Source: Elephas maximus indicus (Eukaryota; Chordata; Mammalia; Proboscidea; Elephantidae). From it: a stretch of DNA of 64,000 nt. The notes beneath the pieces are model-generated. The model made no database searches. It was not told where the DNA came from and saw nothing but the letters and a program-made list of their open reading frames with translations. The translations under genes and the position numbers were made by a program. Numbering within the stretch: position 1 is the stretch's first letter; every line of letters starts with the position of its first letter. This document shows, in pieces, positions 1 to 15,500 of the stretch. Location of the stretch: positions 46,652,635-46,716,634 of the forward strand of contig NC_064827.1 in the NCBI RefSeq assembly GCF_024166365.1, written 5' to 3'.

Positions 1-4463
<4,463 letters not shown>

Positions 4464-5024
4464 ACCAGGCGCCACCAAACACCAATTCCGGCACCGTGCT
4501 TCCACTTCCGGCTCTGCGCCCAATCGCCAGCCCGCTCAGCACTTTCCGTTTCCGGCGCTACGGGTCAGTGGGAGTGGTTCCTACGTCTGTGAAGCCAAAT
4601 CGCCGTGAGCCGGCGGATACCCCCAAGGTGGTTGTGGTTCCTCCTGGTCAGTTGTCTATCTTCCGGGTGTTATGAGAAACGCTCAGCTTGAGTAGACCGC
4701 GGAGCCTGGACTTCCGGGTGTCTCGGGCCGCGTGTCTTGTGGCCGGTCGCACCGTGAGATACAAGATACTCCCTTGTATGGAATCCTGGGAGTTGAACAG
4801 AGGGGCTTCCAGAGTTGGGGGTCGGGTGGACTCATAGTCCCTTCGCCTCGAGCCTGCCCTCAGAACGGTGGCTGACCTTTTACCAGGAGAGGTATTTTCT
4901 TTCCAAACTAAAACCTTTTTGGTTGTTGCCAAGAAGGCGTTTATTCGCATTGTGGAAAACACAGAATTAATAAACATAACTTCTTGGTTTTACCCGTTTG
5001 TCTCAAGCTAGACCGTCAGCCCTA

Positions 5025-5092
5025 GTTCTGACTCTTTGTAGCCCAGGGTCTGGCGTGAAATAGGTAACACGTGTTGGATGAATGAATGTTAA
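5025..5092 (+). repeat. L2 3' end fragment
   Basis: The pattern AGGGTCTGGCGTGAAATAGG followed by TGTTGGATGAATGAATG is characteristic of the 3' end of ancient L2 LINEs. It lies between the EXOSC3 island and the first intergenic SINE. Confidence 0.55.
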
Positions 5093-5231
5093 CATTTTGG
5101 TGTGTATTCTCGCTAGACTTATTTTTCTGCAAATATACACATCACATGCACAGTTTCACATAATTGAGCTACACCTACATGACGTGGGAAAATCAGTTAA
5201 CTACAGTTGAATCCCTGCTGCTACTTACCCT

Positions 5232-5342
5232 GGGGCAGTTCACATCCGCCAGGTGCTCCTTGGATACTTTGTGGGGCAGTTCTACTCTGTCTTACAGGGT
5301 CGCTATGAGTCGGAATCGACTCGATGGCAGTAGGTAGGTTTT
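5232..5342 (+). repeat. AfroSINE, 5' truncated
   Basis: The 3' half of the SINE (GGGGCAGTTCTACTCTGTC to GGAATCGACTCGATGGCAG) is present. It is flanked by direct repeats ACTTACCCTG at about 5222-5231 and 5343-5352, which look like a target-site duplication, so the truncation happened during insertion. Confidence 0.85.
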
Positions 5343-5572
5343 ACTTACCCTGAACCAACACTTTGGTTGCCCATGTAAGAAGCAGCTGAATTGCAAATTC
5401 ATAGTACTTCAAGGCTTCCTGCCCTTATGACTCAGGGGTATTATTTGAAATCACTGTTTTCTCTGTCAACTGGCACCTCCAATTAGTGGTTGGTCAGATT
5501 CTCCAGCAGTTGTGAGAGCTGCTGGGAATTGGGAGGGCGTCGCTCTGACCGATGAATTTTAGGGGCCCCTTT

Positions 5573-5736
5573 GGAGCCCTGGTGGCGCAGTGGTTAAGAG
5601 CTCGGCTGCTAATCAAAAGATGGGCAGTATGAATCCACCTGCAGCCCCTTAGAAACCCTATGGGGCAGTTCTACTCTGTCCTATAGGATAGCTATGAGTC
5701 ACAATAAACTCGAGGGCAACTGGTTTGTTTTTTCTG
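5573..5736 (+). repeat. AfroSINE, near full length
   Basis: The copy begins GGAGCCCTGGTGGCGCAG, which contains the tRNA-like A box, continues through the B-box region and ends after the CTCGAGGGCAACTGG tail. Point changes are scattered throughout. Confidence 0.9.
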
Positions 5737-5739
5737 GGT

Positions 5740-6300
5740 TTCTGTTTCTTCGCATCTTTTGAGGCACCCACTTCCAAAGTGAATTTTTTAGAATTCTAAG
5801 GTGTTTTTAAGACAGACAATCTCTAACACACGACCCAAATTTGGTGGGATGCTGGCGTGCCATTTTCCTCAGATGTCATGAGAGGCCAACTTTTGCTTTG
5901 CAGTCAGATTTTTGTAAGAACTGTTTTTGGTCAGTTTTCCTGGCATTAGTAGGAGCTCTCGGGAGAAAAAGGGTATAAATTCTGCTTCTCTCCTCCCTAC
6001 GTAAACCCAGCTACAGAGGGCCTAGAACCAGTAGGTATTCGGTCTCAATCCTGTCCAGTCTAAGGGCATTCCAGAAGGATTCTCAGTGACTCTAGGCTGA
6101 GGCCGGGTACAGAGGGAGGCCGGGAAACGTTCCCTGCACTGTTCCTCACGCACCCTACATTGGTTGTGGGTTGTTTGGAAGAAAATCAGCCCAAACCTGC
6201 CAGGGGAGCTCTTTCAAGTCCACTTCCCTGTGAGCGCAACACTTCGAGATCCGTCTGGGTCATTCCCAAGTACATAGATGAAGCAACAGAGGCCCTGAAG
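5740..6300. other. Intergenic DNA between EXOSC3 and the AhpD-like gene
   Basis: I see no gene, RNA or clear repeat in this stretch apart from a weak MIR-like segment near 6240-6305. GC content rises toward the promoter at the right end. Confidence 0.5.
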
Positions 6301-6324
6301 AGTGAGGTCACTTAGAGGCTGGAA

Positions 6325-6500
6325 GCCGGGGCAGACGGGGCGGGTCATCAGCGCCTCCCTGGAGACGCCCACCCCGACACACCCAGAAGGGGCGGTGTCG
6401 AGGGGGCGTGGTGCACGTGAGAAGGCAGCCTGCCTACTACGCAGCGAGCCACGATGTCGGTGCTTCGCCGCCTTGGCGTCCTGCGCCAGCCGGTGAGTGA
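6325..6500 (+). promoter_or_regulatory. CpG-rich promoter of the AhpD-like gene
   Basis: A short GC-rich, CpG-rich segment lies directly upstream of the ATG at 6454. It has GC-box-like motifs (GGGGCGGG near 6337, GGGGCGG near 6388, GGGGGCGTGG near 6402) and a CACGTG E-box at 6414-6419. No TATA box is seen. The density of Sp1-like sites within 120 bases of the start supports a real promoter. Confidence 0.6.
6454..6492 (+). CDS. AhpD-like gene, exon 1
   Basis: This exon has thirteen codons ([13 protein letters not shown]) followed by a GTGAGT donor at 6493. The ATG context (CACG before, T after) is moderate, but it is the only start that gives an Arg-rich leader joining in phase to exon 2. It lies in the CpG-rich promoter. 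Confidence 0.78.
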
Positions 6501-9500
6501 GAGCGCGTGGGCAGAGCCCCCAGGATTCGGGTATCCACTCGCGTGGAGGTGGGAGACTGAGGCTACGAGCGAGTGTGTAGAACCTGGCTCGAGCTCACGG
6601 CCCCTGAATTCTGGGGAGCGTGAGACCTTTCTTGGGGTCCCTGGTGTTGCAGTTACAAAGATCTCATAATAACGCTTAGTGTCTCTTCTGGTTGTAAAAG
6701 TGGCCACGGCGATTGGCAGAATATGGAAGAAGCAGGTGGCCCCGGGCAGTCGGTGTGCGCTTTCTGGCCTCGAGACCACGTTCCACCCACAGGCCGTGTA
6801 CGTGTGACTTTTACAGGCCTGATCGATCCAGGTGGATTAGGCCTCTTTGTTTGGGTGCTACTGGTTTGGTGCCAGTGTAGTAGAGGTGGCATCAAGTCGA
6901 GTGCCTTCTGGCATACCTCTTTCTTCCCTTTTCTGACTGTTTCCCTGGGGGAACTGCCAATTGCCTTGTCGAAAGGTTGATCGTGGCTTTCCGGATATTT
7001 TCCCAGAACCGCGTCTTTAGAAACTTTGGACTTTGGAAGAGTAGCTTTTCATGGTTGCTTTTCTTTTTCGACTGGTAATGTTGGGTTTTTTTCCCCCTTT
7101 TTCAATCAAAAACACTTGTTGAACATCTGCTGTGGGCCAGGAATTGAGCTGAGGAGTCAGTTGAATCCTGATTTCTGCCCTGGGCAAGTTCACTGTCTAC
7201 ACATGACAGTACTGATGAGTTATGGTGGCTCCAGTAAAAACCTGATTGGGGTGTCACAGGATGAAATAGTTACCTCTATCTGGGTAGTCCTGATGGCGCA
7301 GTGGTTAAGAGCTCGGCTGCTAACCAAAAAGTTGGCAGTTCGAATCCACCAGCTGCTCTTTGGAAACCCTATGGGGGAGTTCTGCCCTGTCCTTTAGGGT
7401 CCCTATGAGTCGGAATCAACTTGACAACAATTTTTTTTTTTTCTTTTTTTAAGTCTCAGGGGAAGGCAGGGGACAGGGTAGGTATTCCAGTGGAGGGGAT
7501 TCCTAAGTGAAACCTGAAAGTTTTTTAGTTTACTGGTTTCTAAAAATTACAAATGAAACCTACGTTGATTTATATACAGAAATTGTTAGTAAAAGAGTCA
7601 GTGGAAGTAATCATTAGTATTACTCAAATACAGATATAATCTAAAAGCATAAGTGCTTACAATTACCGCTACACAAATGTACAGATGTTTTTAATCACAA
7701 AGAATCATAACTTCTTAAACCTAGGACTTATGGGAGAAAGTAAAACATAAGGAAACTTTTTTTTCCCCTTACCAAATAGTTTTGTATGTGTTAGCAATTC
7801 CATAAAATTTTGTATGGTCCCCACACTCCCATCTGAACTAAATTACATTACAAGCTAGGTTCTTTCTTATTTGGCTGGCATTTAAGCTTGGTCCTGGTGT
7901 ATCACAACATAAAACCAATTGCAAATACTCAAAACTACAATAAGGAAATGAGCCCTGGTGGTGCAGTGGTTAAAGTGCTTGGCTGCTAATTGAAAGGTCA
8001 GCAGTTGGAACCTACATGCCGGCTCCAGAGGAAAAAGATGTGGCTGTCTGCTTCCGTAAAGATTTACAGCCTTGGAAACCCTATGAAGCAGCTCTACTCT
8101 GTCCCATGAGTCGGAATCGACTCAACAGCAGTGGGTTTGTTTTTTTTGTTTTGTTTTCTAGTTCATATTTACTCTTTGTAATAGGTGTCATGTCACCATT
8201 TGGTAGTCATTTCATACCCTGTTTAACCAATTAAAATAATTTAAAACTTTTTAACAAACATTTAAAAAATACAACAGTAAGGAAGTGGATAAAGTCCCCC
8301 TTCAAACTCCATTCTCTCTACTTCCTTAGGGATAATCACAGTTATCAATAGATTACATATCCATGTACATAGTTATTTAACTTCTCTGTACCTTAGTTTC
8401 CTCATTGATAGAATGACGATAACAGTACCTACCTTTGCGAGGAGGGAGAAAGGGCAGGGATAGAGTATTCCTGCAGGACAGAATAGCATGAGGTCTTGTA
8501 TATGACTTGCTAAGTCATTTTGATTTTATCCTGTAGGCAGTGAGGAGCAACACATTTGCAAGAAAAACTCAGTCCCCAAACTACAGTGGAGAATGTTTTG
8601 TCAGAGTCAGAGCCCAAGAAATGGGCCTCCCTGCTCTTTCTTTTCCACTCTTTTCCAAACCCTTGATCACTGTTCAGGCCCTTGTCACAACCTTCTGACT
8701 CATCACCCTCTTTACTCTTCAAACGTTCATCCTTCCTCCCTAAGGCTACTACCCATCTTTTTAAAATCCAGCTCACTTTCTTTCCTGCAAAACTCTCATG
8801 GCTTGCCTCATCACCTGCAGAAGAAAGTCATGTTCTACTGGAACTTGTCAGGAAAAGAACCCCGACCTCACAGAGGATAACAAAAAGTAACAGAACTCCA
8901 AAGGAAATGACCAAACAAACAAGCATGTTCACCTACTGCAGCTCTGTAGGTACCAAAAGTGTATGGAAAGATTCAGTGGGTCAGATCGAGAACTTTATTA
9001 GTCTGTAACACAACAAGCAGCAGGATCATCAGCATGATAGCACTGGTTCACCTGCCCCCAAGTCCAGTGGACTGAATGCAGTGTGCCCAAATGGTGACTA
9101 TGCATGCAGTGGGCTGCACCATAACTGAGGAATCCAGGGCCAAGGGCCCAACACCTTTTGTAACAAGCAGCAAGCAAACCAGCTCTCCTCCCCCAAGGAG
9201 CAAGCAGTCTCACATTGTGTTTGCTTTGACCTACTTAATTGCCTATATAACTAGCTACAGAATCTGCTGAGTGTCTGAGGACAATTAGGCCTTGTGGTTG
9301 GCATACTTAGCACGGACATGCAAGGACGCTTAAGGCCCATGGCAGATGGTCTCTCCCAACAGAAGTCAAGGCCTTTCACTATCTGCCCCAGCTTATCTCT
9401 GCTGTTTCATATCTCAGTGCATTTCATCAGCTCTCTTAAGTCTAATCATTGTGGACTATTTACCAAGTACCGTTTACTTCGGCATGTTAGTTGTTGTAGT

Positions 9501-12500
9501 TATCCTTTTAGCTACTGGCTCCCGTTTCTTATCTTTTGCTACACTGCATGCTTCCTGAGATGGGGAACTCACTGCTCTTTGCACACACAGTAGTTGCTCA
9601 AGATATGAAAGATGGATGAAAGAAAGAGCTTGAAATGATGAGAACTGCATTTGGAAAGTTGTGTGTCGTGATGCTATTTAGGGACTCTCCTAGGCTGTAT
9701 TTACTGGGTGCAGACATAGATGGGTCTGTGGAAAAATTTCAAGTCTGCATTGGTCAGAGTCCAATTAGGAGACAGAAACTGCACAGTAATTTGAACAGGA
9801 ACAGTTTAATATAAAGAATTATTAACTATAACAGGGCCTTGGAATAATAAGTGATTAGCTAGTAAGAAGTATAGAGAGCTCTAAAAAATATAGGATTAGG
9901 AGATGTAAGGAATAGCCACTATCCCTAGTGCTGAGATAGAGCACCCAAGGAAGAGTCTCTCCCCACCACCAGCTCAGGCTGATTGAGAATTTGTGGGAGA
10001 GGGGATGGCCATGGCTCACGGGGAAGGTTTGCCAGTGGAATTTGCTGGAGCTTTGCTTTCTAGAACTTGCCAGCACTTCTAGGGTGCTGGGGAAAGCTAT
10101 TCATAGGGAAGTGTCTCCTGGAAGCCTCTGTTACAAAACTGCCTGATAGGGCACTAGGGAACACTGCTGGCCACTTGGTGCTTTTGGCCACCAAGCAAAG
10201 CAGGAGCCAGATGGTGGAGAAGTTGCTATATTGCAGGAATGTGGCAGTGAGCACACTGAAACGAGGAAGTAAAACTCACTCCTTCTCCATTTTGTAGGCC
10301 TTCTACCAGCATCATAACAGCTGGCAAAGGAAAAGTATTTAAAAGGCCCAGATCTGTTTTCTCAGAGCAGGTGGTAAAGGGTGAATTTGGAGCTTAGAGG
10401 CAATTAATTGATAAATGGCACAAGGGTCTCATGAAGTTGGGAGATCAACAGACTTATCAGTGACAGTAGTAAGTAGAGTCTGTTCACGCCCAGATGGCTT
10501 CACTGGTGAATTCTACCAAATTCTACCAAACACTTTGAGAAGAATTAATACCTATTCTTCATAAACACTTCAAAAAAAGGAACACATCCCAACTCATTCT
10601 ATGAAGCCAGGATTATCCTGATACCAAAACCAAAGACATCACAAGAAAAGAAAACTAGAGATCAATATCCTTTATGAATACAGACAGAAATTCTCAACAG
10701 AATATTAGCAAACTGAATCCAGTAACAAGTAAAAAGGGTTATATACCATAACCAAATAGGATTTATCCCAGGAATGCAAGGTTAGTTCATCATCTGAAAA
10801 TCAATACCAAATGATCATCTCAGTAGATGCAGAAAAAGCATTTGACAAAGTACAACACTCTTTCATGATGAAAACACTCAACAAACTAGGAGTAAAAAGG
10901 AACTTCCTCAATCTGATAAAGGGCATTTTTGAAGAGCCCTTTATAGAGATAACATAATACTTAATGGTGAAAGACTGAAAGCTTTCTCTCTAAGATCAGG
11001 AAAAAGACAAGGAAGTCTGCTCTTGCCACTTCTGCTCAACGTTGTACTGGAGGTTCTAGCCAGGGCAATTAAGCAAGAAAAAAAAAAAAACATCAAGATT
11101 GGAAAGGAAGAAGTAAAACCATCTCTATTTGAAGATGATATTATCTGGTATATAGAAAATCCTAAGGAATTGTTACAGATTGAATTGTGTCCCCCAAAAA
11201 GTTATGTTGAAGTCCTAACCCCTGTACCTGTAAACATGACCCCATTTGGAAATACACCCTGTCCTCACTTATCGACATAGTTAGGTTCCAAAGACCAGAG
11301 AGTTACGCGAAATCAGTATTACGCGAAAATGGATGACCACATCAAATCACAGAAGGAGGATGACTACATCATTACATAACTGCCAAAGTACATCATGACA
11401 TAACTGCCAAACCATTGAGAATCATGGCCAAGCCATCAATACTCTTGCCTTGCACCTTGGTGTTCATTACTGCCAGATGTACATCGTTAATGCACAAAAT
11501 AGTCAGTAGATTTTTTACTACTATCATACCAGGAAATGTTGGATAACAAGACAGTTGATAAGTGAGGAGGTGTATGGGTTTTCTTTGTTATGTTAATGAG
11601 GTCAAGCCAGAATTGAATGGGTCCTAAACCTAATCCCTTCAAGATGGTGTTTATAAAAAGAGCAGGATGGACATAGACACATGGAGAAGAGATCATGCGA
11701 AGATCTGTCTATAAGCCAAGGAACCCCTTGAGCCACCAACAAGGAAGGATCTTCCCATAAAGCCTATTATGGCTTAAATTATGTCCAGCCCAGGCCACCA
11801 CTAATCTACTTTTTGTGTCTAGTTTGCCTTTTCCAGAAAGGAATATCCAAAATGGAATCACATAATATGTGGCTTTTTGGAGTCCTAGTTTCTTTCACTT
11901 AGCATGACATTTGTGAGTTTCATCTATGTTGTAGCATGTATTACTAGGTCATTCATTTTTAGTTCTGAGCAGTATTTTATTGCATGGATACACATTTTGT
12001 TTACCCATTCATCAGTTGATGGACATTTGTATTGCTTCCATAATCTACTGATTGTAAGCTAACAGCCTGCAGATTTTATTTGTCCCACAGTACAAAATAA
12101 TTTTTTAAAGTATAGTTTTTAATTTTTTATTATAAAGTTGACAGGCTAGTATTAATGAGTCTCCATGAAGCCACCAATCCTACCACATCTTAACCCATGG
12201 GAAAAACAATTGAGTCAACATTTTATAATCAGGAGATTTTGATTGAAAATCTGGGTTTCTGATGAACCAGGCCAGGCCCCCTAGTACGGGTTCAAAGACT
12301 GGCAAGGAAGATGTCAGCTTCAGGTTGCTTTTACTTCAGTTTACTACCAAACAAACATGGCAAAGAGTCTGCACAGAATAAAAGATATACCACCACCCCA
12401 GTGATGAATCTGCCAGGTGGAAGGGTCCAATATTTTGGGCTTGGTGCCCTGTGCAACGGGAAAGGGGGGCAGTGGCTGTGTGTTTTCTCAAAGGTGTTCA

Positions 12501-15500
12501 CCTACAATCACAAGAGGCACCTACATTCCGTGCCAGGTACATAGTGCCACGTTCTAGTTGCTGCATCACTGGGCTAACAGCAGGCTTCACTTTGAACTCC
12601 ACGCCCAGATTCTCTTGAAAATTATGAAGCTGAGGCAATACTAATCTTGCACCCCCTCATGGTAACTAAGTCATGGCTGCCCCCATTGGTGAGAGATAGT
12701 GATAATAGTTAAAATTTAGAGACAATGCCTGCAAAGCTCCTACCAGTGAGCCTGGTGAAGTACTTACTGAACAAATGGAAGTTGTTCTGTTTAATGGTAT
12801 CGTTGACAGATAATGATGAAATCTTGGCTGTCATTTGTTAGACTTGAAAAGGCTGGAGAACAGCTTAATGGCCATGAAGAATCCCACAAGGTTTTGTTGC
12901 TTTAAGGTGGTAACCGAGCTGGGTATTAAGCTAAGTATTGCAAATATAAGTTACTTGGGCAACCATGCCCTCATAGTCCATCCCCGTGACAGACATTGCT
13001 AGTTGATTACGACACTCTTTCTTGTTAATCCCAGGATTCCTTTCACAATTGTTCAAGGCGTGGACTTTTTTTTCTTTTAATATTTTATTTTTTGTTGTTA
13101 TTGAAAATATGCATAGCAGAACATAACACCAGTTCAACAATTTCTACATGTACAATTCAATGACGTTGATTATATTCTTAAGTTGTGCAACCATTCTCAC
13201 CCTCCTTTTCTGAATTGTTCTCAATGCAGGGATGGCTAATCAATGGGAGTTACCACAGGAGGTAGAACGTAGTTGCCATTTTTCCTTTAGGCCTAGATAT
13301 ACAGACTGGCTATTCAGGCCATTCCTTTGATAACCCATCTAAACATACCTGTTTCCTTTCAGTCTCTTCTTCACCTTGTGACAAATAGGTTTTGGAAAGA
13401 GTTGCGCCTTTACCAGACTCATCAGGAAGAGGCATCTAAACCTATTGGCCGTTACCCCATTCCCTACAAGAAGGACCTGCCTTTTGACATTGTAGAGCTT
13501 ATGGAGGAGATGGAAAAGAAGGTGAGACACTCACCTGGCACAGGGTCATAGCCAGTGCAGTTGTAGCTGGTGCAGACCTTTCTCAGCCTGAGTGGAATTG
13601 CTGGAGCTGGTTGCCCTGGCGTGTACAAGTTTCCCACTGTGGATGAGTCCTTCCTTTGGGATCTAATTGTATCTCAGTCAGAAAGACATAATTTTTTCCT
13701 CTTATCTTAGGCACAGCCCCTTGAATTCTAGAGCTTTTTTTGTCAGTTCATTTTCAGTCCTGTGTGCTCTGTAGTACAATAATACGGTATGGAGATACAG
13801 CCATTGAGAATATATGCCAGCTGCTTAAACAGCTCTTTCCTGTAAGGGAAAAAAAAAATTTTTTTAGAAATTACATGTTTAAAAATTAGAAATACTAGAA
13901 AAATAAGCAAAAGATTTAAAAATAATAAAAATAATTTGTTATTCCACCGTCCAAAGTCAACCACTATTAGCATTTCATGTGTTTTTTCTTCCCTATTTTC
14001 TTTGTATAATTTTGTATACATCTTTAGTATATTTGCTAATAGGATGCTGTGGCAGACAACTGTTGGCTGCTACCCATCAGCCATTTCTTCTCTCCTCCTT
14101 TGACAATAGAACCTGGATATTGTTCAGATATCAGGTTGCCATGGGTTGAGGGAAGGTTGAGTCCTTTCCTTCACTGTCAGTTAACAAAAAAAATGAGATC
14201 ATGTCATCATGAATATTTTTCTAGCTCAAAACATTATTATTTTTAGTGACTGCATGATATAGCACTGTATTTTAGAGATACTGTAATTTATTTCAGCAAT
14301 TCTCAAATCTTGGACATTTAGAACCTGCAATAGATGTTTGTACATATATCTTTTTGTACATTCTGAATTATTTCCTGGGGATAATTTTTAAAGCTGCTAA
14401 ATTATAAGACCCTTCTATGAACATAAACATTTTATTCTAAATATGTGTGTGTGCTATCTTGGTGGTATTATTTTGAGGATTTTTTTCCCCCCAAACAAAA
14501 TCTTGCATGGAAATCCAATACATAAAATAGATGAAAATCACAGCTCTTCTGATGGGTGAGGTTTGCAGCCTCAGCCTCTTCCTTAGTACCACCCTCACTT
14601 GTGGACACAGCCCCACCCTGCCAAGCAGCTGTCCCTGGCTAATATAAATGGCTCTTTACACTGTGGTTTCTAGACCCATAATGAACCTTTACCATCTGTT
14701 ATCAGTTAGAATGCTTCAGCTGCAGGTAACAAAAAATCCAGTTCAGCTGGCTTAAGCAGTAAGGACAATTTAACGTTTCATATACAAAATATATATATAT
14801 ATATATTTTTTATACAGCAGGTCCAGAGAATGGGTGATTCCAGGATTGTTTGATTCAGTCCTCATCAAGGACTAGGTTCTTTGCATTTTTTGGCTCTACC
14901 ACAGTGTGATGACTCTGTCCTCAGACTTGCCCCCTCACGGTCACTAGATGGCTACAGCAGTGAAAGCATTATATCCTTGCAGAACTCCTAGAGGAGCTAA
15001 GAGGGCACACACTCCTCCTTCATCTATATACCTTTTACAGCAAGAGGAAGGCTTCCTGCTGCTTCTCCTCAGTTCTTATTGGCCAGAACAGTGTTACATG
15101 TCCATTCCTTAGCCAGCCACTGACAAATGGAATGGAGTCACCATGATTCGTTCACACCAATCAGAGTTCACCCTCTAGCATTGGTGAAAGGACTCAACCT
15201 TCCCTCAACCCATGGCAAAGCTGATATCTGAACAACTTCCAGGTTCTGCTGTCAAGGAAGGAGGGAAGAAATGGCTGTTTAGTAGTAGTCAACAACTGTC
15301 TGGAAACCCTGGTGGCATAGTGGTTAAGTGCTACGGCTGCTAGCCAAGAGGTTGGCGGTTCAAATGCACCAGGCGCTCCTTGGAAACTGTATGGGGCAGT
15401 TCTACTCTGTCCTATAAGGTCGCTATGAGTTGGAATCGACTCGATGGCAGTGGGTTCTTTGGTTTTAACAACTGTCTGCCACAGCATGTTATTGGAAAAT

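Noticed and set aside
5573-5660. Possible tRNA genes at the SINE heads
   Set aside because: A-box and B-box-like sequences are present, but the heads are SINE parts with 3' tails and many mutated copies; no stand-alone cloverleaf was found.
12311-12544. Plus-strand open frame of 77 codons in intron 1 of the AhpD-like gene
   Set aside because: No family resemblance, no promoter and no splice partners; the length is within chance for this base composition.
12720-13060. Possible processed pseudogene
   Set aside because: Some frames look protein-like over short stretches, but I could not match any of them to a known protein and no poly(A) tail or target duplication was evident.
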